A DNA stretch of 25,410 nucleotides from CAYUAG01 sp964554015 (GCA_964554015.1 CAZKMO010000036.1:1-25410), one strand, 5' to 3'; counted from the first letter of the stretch, positions 14,511 through 22,313 are shown. Program-made: numbers and translations. Notes: generated by a model from the sequence alone, not told the origin.

Positions 14511-16424
14511 ATGAAATCAAAACCCAAACAATATACACTAAGTAAATATCAGTTTTTTAAACATGTACTTGATAGCATGGCTGATCTGGTCTATATTGTC
14601 AATAAAAACAAAGAAATTGAGTATATAAATCCTGCCATGAAAAAGGTTTTCGGTTCTATTAAGGGAAAAAAATGCTATGAATATATGGCTGATTTAACCA
14701 AACCATGTTCCTGGTGCCGGCAAAAGGAAGTATTGAATGGCCAGACAATTCGTTGGGAGTGGAATTGTCAAAGACTGGATAAAATATACGATGTGATTGA
14801 AACACCCTTGCAATATAGCGATGATAAAATTTTTAAATTGAAGATTATGCGGGATGTAACCAATATAAAAAGATGGGAAGAAAAAATTGAAAAGGAAAGA
14901 GATCTACTGAAAAATATTATGGAAAACACCCATTCCATGATGGCCTATCTGGATAGAGATTTTAATTTTATTCATGTTAATACAGCTTATGCAAAAGGTT
15001 CCGGACATACAATAAATGATTTACTCGGCAAAAATCATTTCACCTTATTTCCTCATAAGGAAAATAAAGCTATTTTTGAGAAAGTGAGAGATACAGGAAA
15101 ACCGGTGGAATATAAGGACAAACCGTTTGAGTATCCGGATCAGCCAGAAAGAGGAGTGACTTACTGGAATTGGACACTCAATCCCATTTTAAATTCTAAG
15201 GGGGAAACAGACAGCCTGGTTTTAACCTTGGAAGAAACTACGGATAGAAAAAAAATTGAAGATAAACTGAAAGAAAGTGATGCCAGATATAAACTTGCCC
15301 AGAAAGCGGCTCATATTGGCACCTGGGACTGGGATATACGAACAGGGGAATTAATCTGGTCAGAGGAAATAGAGGCATTATTTGGTATGCGGAAAGGAGA
15401 ATTTAAAAATCATTATAAAGATTTTATCAGGCTTATTCATCCTGAAGATAAAGATAAAGTACTCCAGGCAATAGATAGCTGTATTGAGGTCAAGGAAGAT
15501 TACGAGGTAGAACATCGGATAATTTGGCCGGACGGCTCAGTACACTGGGTGCGGGAAATGGGGAATGTGATACGGGAAGGAAATCAATTGGCAGTGCGCA
15601 TGGTGGGAATTGTTCAGGATATTACCGAGCAGAAAAAAGCTCGGGAATTGCTGGAAAATGCCAGAGATGAGCTGGAAGGAAATGTTAAAAGAAGAACCCG
15701 GGAGCTGGAAAAACTCAATGTGATTTTACAGCAGGAAATTACGGAACGTAAGAATTATCAGGAACAGCTTCATTCGCTTATGTCCCGGATGACACAGATG
15801 GAGGAGGAGGAACGCCGGCGAATCGCAGCCGGGCTGCATGATCGTATAGTGCAATCACTGGCTTTGACTAAAATCAAACTTGAAAGTATTATGGATAAAA
15901 ATGAAAATAAAAAACTGCAAACATCGCTTGAGGAAACACACCAGCTTGTAGATGAGAATATTAATGAAACCCGTTCCCTAACCTTTGAAATCAGCCCTCC
16001 TATACTCTATGAACTGGGTCTGGTGCCAGCAATTGAATGGCTGGCAGATAAAGTAAGTAAAAAATATAATCTTAAAATTGATTTCAAAGATGATGGAAAA
16101 TATAAGCCTTTGGATGATAAAATACGTAATCTTCTTTTTCAAATTACCCGAGAATTACTCAACAATATTCATCAGCATGCTGAAGCCAAACAGGCAACCA
16201 TACAAATAAGCAGGGAACAAAACAGAATTATCATCCAGGTTAAGGATGATGGAATAGGGTTTGACGTGCATCAAGTCAAGCCTGATATGTCCAGCTTAAC
16301 TGGTTACGGACTTTTTAATATCAGAGAACGGTTGAAATATGTAAAGGGTCAATGCACCATTATCTCTGAAAAGAATCGGGGCACATCCGTGATTATCAAA
16401 GCACCTTTGCATAAGCAGATTTGA
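14511..16424 (+). CDS. Sensor histidine kinase with three PAS domains (NarX/DegS class, cytoplasmic)
   Basis: Soluble sensor kinase of 637 residues; no transmembrane segment is seen. PAS1 (about 12-118) carries 'KCYEYMADLTKPCSWC' (Cys55, Cys66, Cys69), a pattern that could hold a metal, haem or redox-active thiols. PAS2 (about 130-255) and PAS3 (about 262-380, 'WDWDIRTGELIWSEE', ending 'VRMVGIVQDITEQKKA') follow, then a coiled coil (about 380-430). The HisKA_3 helix 'EEEERRRIAAGLHDRIVQSLALTKIKLE' has His443 as phospho-acceptor. The ATPase domain has 'ELLNNIHQHAEAKQ' (N box), 'VKDDGIGFDV' (G1) and 'GYGLFNIRERL' (G2). ATG 14511 is preferred over GTG 14508 one codon earlier; the ribosome site is weak. 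It is 13 bp from its response regulator. Given the neighbours, it probably senses redox state or a metabolite and controls the genes that follow. Confidence 0.92.
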   Translation: MKSKPKQYTLSKYQFFKHVLDSMADLVYIVNKNKEIEYINPAMKKVFGSIKGKKCYEYMADLTKPCSWCRQKEVLNGQTIRWEWNCQRLDKIYDVIETPLQYSDDKIFKLKIMRDVTNIKRWEEKIEKERDLLKNIMENTHSMMAYLDRDFNFIHVNTAYAKGSGHTINDLLGKNHFTLFPHKENKAIFEKVRDTGKPVEYKDKPFEYPDQPERGVTYWNWTLNPILNSKGETDSLVLTLEETTDRKKIEDKLKESDARYKLAQKAAHIGTWDWDIRTGELIWSEEIEALFGMRKGEFKNHYKDFIRLIHPEDKDKVLQAIDSCIEVKEDYEVEHRIIWPDGSVHWVREMGNVIREGNQLAVRMVGIVQDITEQKKARELLENARDELEGNVKRRTRELEKLNVILQQEITERKNYQEQLHSLMSRMTQMEEEERRRIAAGLHDRIVQSLALTKIKLESIMDKNENKKLQTSLEETHQLVDENINETRSLTFEISPPILYELGLVPAIEWLADKVSKKYNLKIDFKDDGKYKPLDDKIRNLLFQITRELLNNIHQHAEAKQATIQISREQNRIIIQVKDDGIGFDVHQVKPDMSSLTGYGLFNIRERLKYVKGQCTIISEKNRGTSVIIKAPLHKQI

Positions 16425-16437
16425 AAGGATTTTTTTT

Positions 16438-17085
16438 ATGAAAACTAAGATTATACTGGCAGATGATCACCAGATTATCAGGGATGGCTTGAAATCACTT
16501 ATTGAGAAGGAATCAGAATTTGAACTTCTAGCTGAAGCCAATGACGGGCGAACCACAGTACAATTAGCCAATGAGCTCGCCCCGGATGTGGTAATAATGG
16601 ATATAAGTATGCCCGGACTTAACGGCATGGAGGCAGCCCTCCAGATTTTAAAATCAAACCCAGAAATTAAGAAAATAGCCCTATCCGAGCAATCGGAAGA
16701 GCAATTTGTATCCGGAATGCTGCGGGCTGGTGCCTCCGCTTATTTACTGAAAGATTGTGCTTTTAGGGAACTCAAGGAAGCAATACATCTGGTCAGACAA
16801 AATCAAATATATTTAAGTCCGAAAATAGCCGGAACTATTTTGCATGATTACAGGAAGCAGTTGCTGGAGAAGGATCAATCGGTTTTCAATGTGCTCACTC
16901 AACGGGAAAGAGAAGTTCTCCAACTTTTGGCGGAAGGCAAATCAACCAAACAGGTTGCCGGAGTACTATACATCAGTGTTAAAACCGTGGAAACACACCG
17001 CCAACATATTATGGATAAATTGAGTGTATATAACCTTCCGGAATTGGTGAAATATGCCATTCGCCAGGGAATTGTGAGTCTATAA
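16438..17085 (+). CDS. NarL/FixJ-family response regulator
   Basis: DNA-binding partner of the preceding kinase (215 residues). The receiver domain has acidic pocket 'ADDH' (Asp9, Asp10), phospho-acceptor Asp55 in 'DVVIMDISMPGLNGMEA', the Ser switch residue in 'IALSEQS' and the conserved Lys in 'SAYLLKD'. The output domain (about 145-215) is a LuxR-type helix-turn-helix: 'LTQREREVLQLLAEGKSTKQVAG', then 'SVKTVETHRQHIMDKL'. All key positions are conserved, so it should bind DNA as a phosphorylated dimer. The ribosome site 'aaagga' lies before the start; the gene is co-transcribed with the kinase. Confidence 0.95.
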   Translation: MKTKIILADDHQIIRDGLKSLIEKESEFELLAEANDGRTTVQLANELAPDVVIMDISMPGLNGMEAALQILKSNPEIKKIALSEQSEEQFVSGMLRAGASAYLLKDCAFRELKEAIHLVRQNQIYLSPKIAGTILHDYRKQLLEKDQSVFNVLTQREREVLQLLAEGKSTKQVAGVLYISVKTVETHRQHIMDKLSVYNLPELVKYAIRQGIVSL

Positions 17086-17191
17086 ATATAAATCAATAGT
17101 ATGAATACCATTTAATTTTTCGATTATTATTAATTACATCACTCCTTTTTTAGAATAAATTAATTACCTTCTCATCATTTTTGTATCCCAA

Positions 17192-17210
17192 AATAGGGAA
17201 TTTCCCTATT
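17192..17210. promoter_or_regulatory. Perfect palindrome, candidate operator
   Basis: Arms aatagggaa (17192-17200) and ttccctatt (17202-17210) around one central base. It lies 33 bp upstream of the second response regulator, in a 158-bp gap with no ORF. This size of dyad, just before a start and after a LuxR-type regulator gene, fits a dimeric regulator's binding site. No poly-T tail follows, so it is unlikely to be a terminator. Confidence 0.5.
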
Positions 17211-17243
17211 GTCTGTTGTTTATGATTTCATTTAATTAAAACT

Positions 17244-17858
17244 ATGTCTATTAGAATTTTAGTTGCTGAAGATCAGGATAATATGAGAAATCATATCGGC
17301 AATCTTTTTAATAATGTCTCGGATTGTAAAATTATTTCTGAAGTTACTAACGGATTGCAGGCAGTCCAGATGGCTAAGAAATTGAATCCTGATGTGGTGT
17401 TAATGGATATTGGTATGCCGGAACTGAACGGGATGGCAGCTACTCATTTAATCAAAGAATATAATACAGCTATAAAAATAATAGGCTTAACTATGCTTAA
17501 AGAAATAAATTTTGCGGTTGGCATGTTTAAAGCAGGAGCTTCCGGATATATTTTAAAAGATACCATGAATAAGGAGCTTACCTCAGCCGTTCGCGTGGTC
17601 AACCAGGATAAGATATATATGAGTAAAACAATTGAAAAAAATATACTTTTAGATTACCTGGAAAAAATGAATCGGGGTGATTGCATAACCGCCCGTTATC
17701 TTTCTTCCGGGGATCTGGAAATTCTAAAAATGTTAGTACAAGGTCTGTCTTTAGAATCTATTTGTGAAAACTCAGTTCTTAATTCTAAAACAGTGGAAAT
17801 TATTTACCAGAAAATTTTACAGACTTGGGTAATGTATATCAGGTCTGGTAAAGGATAA
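17244..17858 (+). CDS. Response regulator paralogue with degenerate LuxR-type output domain
   Basis: A 204-residue protein similar to the upstream regulator in its receiver half: acidic pocket 'AEDQD', Asp55 in 'DVVLMDIGMPELNGMAA', Thr in 'IIGLTML', Lys in 'SGYILKD'. All phosphorylation residues are present. The C-terminal half is eroded. Where a LuxR helix-turn-helix would read 'LTxREREVL...KTVExHxxxIxxKL', this has 'LSSGDLEILKMLVQGLSLESICENS' and 'SKTVEIIYQKILQTW', then stops early. It may therefore bind DNA poorly, act by dimerising with the first regulator, or be a phosphate sink. It lies 30 bp upstream of korA in the same direction, which suggests control of, or by, 2-oxoacid oxidoreductase expression. 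Confidence 0.82.
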   Translation: MSIRILVAEDQDNMRNHIGNLFNNVSDCKIISEVTNGLQAVQMAKKLNPDVVLMDIGMPELNGMAATHLIKEYNTAIKIIGLTMLKEINFAVGMFKAGASGYILKDTMNKELTSAVRVVNQDKIYMSKTIEKNILLDYLEKMNRGDCITARYLSSGDLEILKMLVQGLSLESICENSVLNSKTVEIIYQKILQTWVMYIRSGKG

Positions 17859-17887
17859 GGCAGAAAACATTAGGAGGAGAATCCAGA

Positions 17888-19600
17888 ATGGTAAAAAAAG
17901 AAGACATTTCTATTGTTCTTTGCGGTCCGGCTGGACAGGGTATTAAAACTGCTGAAAAGATAATGGTGTCAATTTTTAAAAAGGCAGGCTATAATGTCTT
18001 TGCTACCAAAGAATACATGTCCCGTATCAGGGGGGGCAGTAATTCCACCTCTATCAGGGTATCATCAAAACCTATAAGGGCATTAGTAGATAGGATGGAT
18101 ATTTTAATTCCATTGGACAGTCAGGCGCTACATCATGTGGAATCCCGTATTACCTCAGAAACTATTATTATTGGAGAAAAGGAAAAATTAGTAGAAAAAA
18201 AACAAAACCATAACTACATGATTTTTGATGTATCCTTAACCAAATTGGCTAAAGAAGCAGGTGGAGTAATTTATGCTAACATGGTGGTGGTGGGTATTAT
18301 AGCCGAATTGCTGAACCTGGATAGATCTCTGGTTTATTCCTATGTAGAGGATATTTTCAGTAAAAAAGAAAAAGAGATAGTTAGTCAAAATATCAATGCC
18401 ATTGACCTGGGATATAAAACCAGTTCCGAATTAGACTTGGACTTAAGAATCAATATCCAACCTAAGAAAACCGCAAAGATCAAAGAGCAAATCATGATTA
18501 ACGGGGGTGAAGCAGTAAGTATGGGGGCAGTGGCCGGAGGATGTAATTTTATTGCCTCCTATCCCATGACTCCTTCCACCTCGGTATTAACCTTTCTGGC
18601 CCAGCAGGGAAAAAGATTCAATATTGTGGCAGAACAGGCAGAAGACGAAATTGCTGCTATCAATATGACCTTGGGGGCCTGGTATGCCGGGGCACGGGGT
18701 ATGGTTACTACTTCCGGGGGAGGCTTTGCTTTGATGACAGAAGGTTTGAGTTTGGCAGCCATGCTGGAGACACCCTTGGTTATCCATCTTGCTCAGAGGC
18801 CGGGACCGGCAACCGGTCTTCCCACCCGTACCGAACAGGGTGATTTATTATTTGCACTTCATGCCGGACATGGTGAGTTTCCTCGGATTATTTTTACTCC
18901 CGGAACTCTGGAAGATGGTTTTTATCTGACCCAAAAAGCCTTTAATCTGGCTGATAAATTCCAGATTCCGGTATTAATCCTTACTGATCAGTATTTTATT
19001 GATTCCTATTACAATATCCCCGCCTTTGATTTTTCTGAAATTCAAAATAAAAAATATATGGTTAAAACTAATAAGGATTACCAGCGCTATGCCCTAACCA
19101 AGAATGGTATTTCCCCCCGGGGAATTCCAGGAAATGGGGATGGTATGGTAGTAGTGGATAGTGATGAACATGACTATGATGGTCATATTACCGAGAATTT
19201 GGCAATACGCAGTAAAATGGTAGATAAACGTTGGCAAAAAATGAATGAAATGGTTCAAGAGGCATTACCCCCGGAAATAATCGGACCCCAAGAAAGTGAG
19301 ACGTTGGTGATCTGCTGGGGATCAACAGTTAATATGGTCAAGGAAGCCCTGCACCATATAAATCAAAACAAAACAGCCCTATTGTATTTCAAACAGGTAT
19401 ATCCTTTACCATCCCAGACCTTGCCTATCCTCAAGCGAGCCAAAAAATTAATTATTGTAGAAAATAATGCTACTGCCCAGTTTGCTCAGATATTGAAAAC
19501 CCAATTCAACCTTGATATTCCTGCCAAAATTCTTACCTACAGGGGGCAGACATTTTCAGTGGAAGAACTGGAAAAGAAGCTGAGGAAAGTGATACTATAG
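17888..19600 (+). CDS. korA: 2-oxoacid (probably 2-oxoglutarate):ferredoxin oxidoreductase, fused gamma-alpha subunit
   Basis: Subunit (570 residues) of the thiamine-pyrophosphate enzyme that interconverts 2-oxoglutarate and succinyl-CoA with ferredoxin. In the reducing direction it fixes CO2 in the reductive TCA cycle. Residues about 8-195 are the gamma domain ('LCGPAGQGIKTAEKIM', 'EYMSRIRGGSNSTSIRVSSKPI'). Residues about 205-570 are the alpha domain ('GGEAVSMGAVAGGCNFIASYPMTPST', 'EQAEDEIAAINMTLGAWYAGARGMVTTSGGGFALM', 'RPGPATGLPTRTEQGDL'). The fused gamma-alpha layout and the PMTPST and TGLPTRTEQ motifs are typical of KorA/general 2-oxoacid enzymes. The strong ribosome site 'aggagga' is well spaced. 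korB begins 6 bp after the stop. A branched-chain 2-oxoacid substrate is possible; the neighbouring citrate enzymes favour 2-oxoglutarate. Confidence 0.9.
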   Translation: MVKKEDISIVLCGPAGQGIKTAEKIMVSIFKKAGYNVFATKEYMSRIRGGSNSTSIRVSSKPIRALVDRMDILIPLDSQALHHVESRITSETIIIGEKEKLVEKKQNHNYMIFDVSLTKLAKEAGGVIYANMVVVGIIAELLNLDRSLVYSYVEDIFSKKEKEIVSQNINAIDLGYKTSSELDLDLRINIQPKKTAKIKEQIMINGGEAVSMGAVAGGCNFIASYPMTPSTSVLTFLAQQGKRFNIVAEQAEDEIAAINMTLGAWYAGARGMVTTSGGGFALMTEGLSLAAMLETPLVIHLAQRPGPATGLPTRTEQGDLLFALHAGHGEFPRIIFTPGTLEDGFYLTQKAFNLADKFQIPVLILTDQYFIDSYYNIPAFDFSEIQNKKYMVKTNKDYQRYALTKNGISPRGIPGNGDGMVVVDSDEHDYDGHITENLAIRSKMVDKRWQKMNEMVQEALPPEIIGPQESETLVICWGSTVNMVKEALHHINQNKTALLYFKQVYPLPSQTLPILKRAKKLIIVENNATAQFAQILKTQFNLDIPAKILTYRGQTFSVEELEKKLRKVIL

Positions 19601-19606
19601 GAGAAT

Positions 19607-20464
19607 ATGATGAATAAAAGTGTTTATGAACTTGGAAAAGCTGATGTAGCCTGGTGCCCCGGATGTGGTAATTTTACCATCTGGAAAGGGTTAAAAGAAA
19701 TCCTGGCTGAGATGAAGATCAATCCACAGGAACTGGTAATGGTATCTGGAATTGGCCAGGCAGCTAAGATTCCCCATTATATACGCTGTAATGTATTTAA
19801 CGGACTGCATGGTAGAGCTCTACCCGCAGCTACCGGTATTAAAACGGCTAATCCGGAACTGGTGGTGATTGCTGAGAGCGGTGATGGAGACATGTATGGA
19901 GAGGGGGGTAACCATTTTATTCATACCATCAGAAGAAATCCTGATATTACTAATATTGTACATAATAATATGATATACGGCTTGACTAAAGGCCAGGCTT
20001 CCCCTACCAGCCAGCAAGGTTTTATCACTCCGGTACAGGTTAATGGGGTTATCCTGGAACCATTTAATCCGCTTACAGTGGCAATTGCCCTGAATGCTTC
20101 TTTTGTAGCCAGAACCAGTACTGTCGATACTGACAGGATGAAAATGATTTTAAAAGAAGCTATTCAGAATCCTGGGTATTCCCTGGTGGATATTTTCCAG
20201 CCTTGTGTTTCCTTTAATAAAGTTAACACCTATAAATGGTTCAAGGAAAGCACCTATTATCTGGAGGATAGTCATAATCCGGAAAATAAATTCGATGCCT
20301 TTGCCCGGGCCTCAGAAACAAACAAGCTTCCTTTGGGGATTTTTTATCGAAATACCCATAAGAAAAGTTTTGAGCAGAGTCTGTCTGTTTATCAGGAAGA
20401 TAAAACTCCAATTGTAAACAGAAGGGTGGATTTGAGAAAGTTGGAGGAATTTATAAAAAAGTAA
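19607..20464 (+). CDS. korB: 2-oxoacid:ferredoxin oxidoreductase, beta subunit
   Basis: Thiamine-pyrophosphate- and FeS-binding subunit (285 residues), partner of the preceding alpha subunit. Cluster motif 'WCPGCGNFTIWKGL' (Cys17, Cys20) opens the protein. The TPP/Mg motif is 'ESGDGDMYGEGGNHFIHTIRRN' ending in 'NNMIYGLTKGQASPTS'. A later ligand, Cys200, lies in 'FQPCVSFN'. The third ligand, normally in a 'GIGCS' segment, is Gln51 here ('SGIGQAAKIPHYIRC'), with Cys61 ten residues on as a possible substitute. ATG codons stand at 19607 and 19610; the 'aggag' spacing slightly favours the second. There is no separate delta (2x[4Fe-4S]) subunit nearby, so electrons probably pass directly to ferredoxin, such as the one at 20598. 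Confidence 0.92.
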   Translation: MMNKSVYELGKADVAWCPGCGNFTIWKGLKEILAEMKINPQELVMVSGIGQAAKIPHYIRCNVFNGLHGRALPAATGIKTANPELVVIAESGDGDMYGEGGNHFIHTIRRNPDITNIVHNNMIYGLTKGQASPTSQQGFITPVQVNGVILEPFNPLTVAIALNASFVARTSTVDTDRMKMILKEAIQNPGYSLVDIFQPCVSFNKVNTYKWFKESTYYLEDSHNPENKFDAFARASETNKLPLGIFYRNTHKKSFEQSLSVYQEDKTPIVNRRVDLRKLEEFIKK

Positions 20465-20499
20465 GATGAAAAGTGTATAATAAACCAATGGTATTCAAA

Positions 20500-20548
20500 A
20501 TCGTTATCGGTATTGAAATCGCTACTGATATTGATCTTGATAGCGATA
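20500..20548. repeat. GAT-rich six-base-phased intergenic repeat, copy 2
   Basis: Between korB and the ferredoxin gene. It starts 'atcgttatcggtattgaaat' and ends 'cttgatagcgat', with ATC cores in the left half becoming GAT cores in the right. The outer ten bases pair with two mismatches, so an imperfect hairpin can form. It belongs to the same family as 7761-7796 and 22204-22257. Confidence 0.65.
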
Positions 20549-20597
20549 AGTAAAGAAAAACAAGAAATTTTACCTTAGGTATAAAAGGAGAAGAATA

Positions 20598-20819
20598 ATG
20601 AAGGTAACTATTGAAAGAGATGAATGTACTATGTGCGGAGTTTGCTGGGAAAGTTGTCCGGAATTTTTTGAAGAAAGTCCGGATGATGGCTTAAGTCAGG
20701 TAGTGGAGAAATATCGGAAAGATGGTGCCCTTGATGCGGGAGTGGCTCCTGATTCCCTATCCGATTGTATAACTGAAGCAGCGGAAGGATGCCCGGTTGA
20801 GATCATTGAAGTCGAATAA
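20598..20819 (+). CDS. Single-cluster [4Fe-4S] ferredoxin
   Basis: Small electron carrier of 73 residues. Cys10, Cys13, Cys16 and Cys65 (in 'GCPVEII') fit the four ligands of one [4Fe-4S] cluster. Cys20 and Cys57 match the positions that form a disulfide in Pyrococcus/Desulfovibrio-type single-cluster ferredoxins, where the same C-x5-C-x3-C spacing is seen. The middle (about 27-55) is longer than usual and acidic. Ribosome site 'aaaggaga' is clear. The protein is the likely redox partner of the korAB enzyme, from which the repeat-bearing gap separates it by 133 bp; it may equally serve the superoxide reductase downstream. Confidence 0.93.
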   Translation: MKVTIERDECTMCGVCWESCPEFFEESPDDGLSQVVEKYRKDGALDAGVAPDSLSDCITEAAEGCPVEIIEVE

Positions 20820-20876
20820 AACTGATTTTTAAGGAAGAAATTAATTGTCTGATAATTAATTTACAGGAGGTATACT

Positions 20877-21641
20877 ATGCGTGAAAATAAAGAAAAAAAG
20901 AGAGTAGCGCTGGTGACCGGAGGCAGTACAGGTATAGGCCGGGCAACTGCGATTGCCTTTGCCAAAGCTTGTTCCCGGGTAGCCGTGGTTGATGTTCAGG
21001 TGAAAGAAGGGAAAGAGACAGTCGAGATAATAAACAACCAAGGCGGAGAGGCCGTATTTGTTAAAGCCAATGTCTCCAAACCCCAAGAAGTAAAAAAAAT
21101 GGTCGATCAGGTGGTTAAAATCTACGGAAGACTGGATTGTGCTTTTAATAACGCGGGAATCGAAGGAGAGCAATGTTCCACTGCAGACTGTACGTTAGAT
21201 AATTGGAATCGGGTGATCAATATCAATTTAACCGGGGTCTGGTTATGTATGAAGTATGAGATTCCCCAGATGCTAAAAACAGGAATGGGTTCCATTGTGA
21301 ACATGGCTTCGGTTGCCGGCAGAGTGGGATTTCCCAATATATCTGCTTATACCGCCAGTAAGCACGGGGTCAATGGGCTGACCAAAACCGCTGCTCTGGA
21401 GTATGCTACCCGGGGTATCAGGGTAAATGCGGTGTGTCCTGGTATCATTCATACAGACATGATCGATCGTTTCACTGGAGGTGATAAAAAGGCTTTGGAG
21501 CAGCTGACATCCGCTGAACCGATGAAACGGTTAGGAACGCCGGAAGAAGTTGCTAATGCGGTAATCTGGTTATGTTCTGAAAAGGCTGCTTTTATCACCG
21601 GCCATCCCCTGGTTGTAGACGGAGGATTTATTGCTCAGTAA
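20877..21641 (+). CDS. Short-chain dehydrogenase/reductase (SDR, classical)
   Basis: NAD(P)-dependent oxidoreductase of 254 residues with a complete classical SDR set. It has cofactor loop 'TGGSTGIG', 'NNAG' at about 91-94, catalytic Ser145, Tyr158 and Lys162 ('YTASK'), and 'CPGIIHTDM'. An Asp (residue 39) at the end of the second strand, 'AVVDV', suggests NAD(H) preference. It most resembles glucose-1-dehydrogenase/3-oxoacyl reductase-type SDRs, but the substrate cannot be told. The ribosome site 'aggagg' is strong. It lies 57 bp after the ferredoxin and 46 bp before superoxide reductase in one orientation, so it is probably part of the stress-related transcript. Confidence 0.9.
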   Translation: MRENKEKKRVALVTGGSTGIGRATAIAFAKACSRVAVVDVQVKEGKETVEIINNQGGEAVFVKANVSKPQEVKKMVDQVVKIYGRLDCAFNNAGIEGEQCSTADCTLDNWNRVININLTGVWLCMKYEIPQMLKTGMGSIVNMASVAGRVGFPNISAYTASKHGVNGLTKTAALEYATRGIRVNAVCPGIIHTDMIDRFTGGDKKALEQLTSAEPMKRLGTPEEVANAVIWLCSEKAAFITGHPLVVDGGFIAQ

Positions 21642-21687
21642 ACAGTGTTTGTACTTTTCATCATTAAATAACAAAGGAGGAACAATC

Positions 21688-22083
21688 ATGAAAAAACTTA
21701 GTGAACATATTCAGCAGGCGGACTGGAAAACCGAAAAGCATGTACCGGTGATCGAATGTCTGGATAAAGTAACATCAGATGAAATGTTCGAGGTAAAAGT
21801 GGGACTGGGTAAAGAAGTAGCCCATCCCAATACCACTGAACATCATATCAGATGGATCAGTCTATATTTTCATCCCCAGGGTGATAAGTTTCCCTATGAA
21901 GTCGGACATTTTGAATTCACAGCTCATGGAGAATCAGCAGACGGACCCAATCAGGGATCAGTGTATACCCACCATCAGGTTGGGGTAAGCATGAAAACTT
22001 CCAAGTCCGGGACTCTGCATGCCCTGGCTTTTTGTAATATCCACGGACTCTGGGAAAACAGTAAAGATATTCAAGTTAGTTAA
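21688..22083 (+). CDS. Superoxide reductase (1Fe-SOR, neelaredoxin type)
   Basis: Non-haem iron enzyme reducing superoxide to peroxide without making O2, typical of anaerobes; 131 residues, cytoplasmic. The Fe centre is complete: His18 ('EKHVP', with the catalytic Glu16 and Lys17), His46 and His52 ('AHPNTTEHH'), and Cys116 and His119 ('CNIHGLWE'). The spacings equal those of Pyrococcus SOR. There is no N-terminal desulforedoxin domain, so it is the one-iron class and needs an external reductant such as rubredoxin or the nearby ferredoxin. ATG 21688 follows 'aaaggagg'; the frame is open upstream, but the extra 19 residues are not family-like. Confidence 0.95.
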   Translation: MKKLSEHIQQADWKTEKHVPVIECLDKVTSDEMFEVKVGLGKEVAHPNTTEHHIRWISLYFHPQGDKFPYEVGHFEFTAHGESADGPNQGSVYTHHQVGVSMKTSKSGTLHALAFCNIHGLWENSKDIQVS

Positions 22084-22203
22084 GGAGGGGATAATAAATT
22101 TTCCATTTTTAATCATCAGTACGAGAGAAATGGAATTTATAAGTATTAATTCAATTAAAGTAAGGTAGCGTTAAAAGTTTTATAAAAAAAGTCGGAACTC
22201 GAT

Positions 22204-22257
22204 ATCGGAATCGGGATCGCAATCGAGGCCGATACCGAATTCGATAGCGATTCCGAT
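22204..22257. repeat. GAT-rich six-base-phased hairpin repeat, copy 3 (best preserved)
   Basis: In the 230-bp gap after superoxide reductase. The left arm (22204-22225) is a series of ATCG units about every six bases. The right arm (22236-22257) is the same in reverse complement; I count 18 of 22 arm positions pairing around a 10-base loop. The outermost ten bases, atcggaatcg and cgattccgat, pair perfectly. This is the clearest member of the family also found after the citryl-CoA enzyme and after korB. No ORF is supported in the gap. Confidence 0.75.
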
Positions 22258-22313
22258 AGTGAAATAAAGTTAAATAATCAGTAATCAGTTAATTTTACTG
22301 AGGAGGTAAAGAT

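Noticed and set aside
17086..17130. Small inverted bases after the first response regulator as a terminator
   Set aside because: The pairing is only a few A/T base pairs and no stable GC stem exists; not supportable.
22084..22203. Possible small gene after 'aaggagggg' right behind the superoxide reductase stop
   Set aside because: A fine ribosome site but no ATG/GTG/TTG at proper spacing; the frame that follows starts with ATA codons and soon ends. It might be a dead gene start, but nothing supports a product.
22204..22257. Hexamer-phased repeats as a CRISPR array
   Set aside because: Units are six bases, unspaced and palindromic as a whole; there are no constant 25-40 bp repeats, spacers or cas genes.
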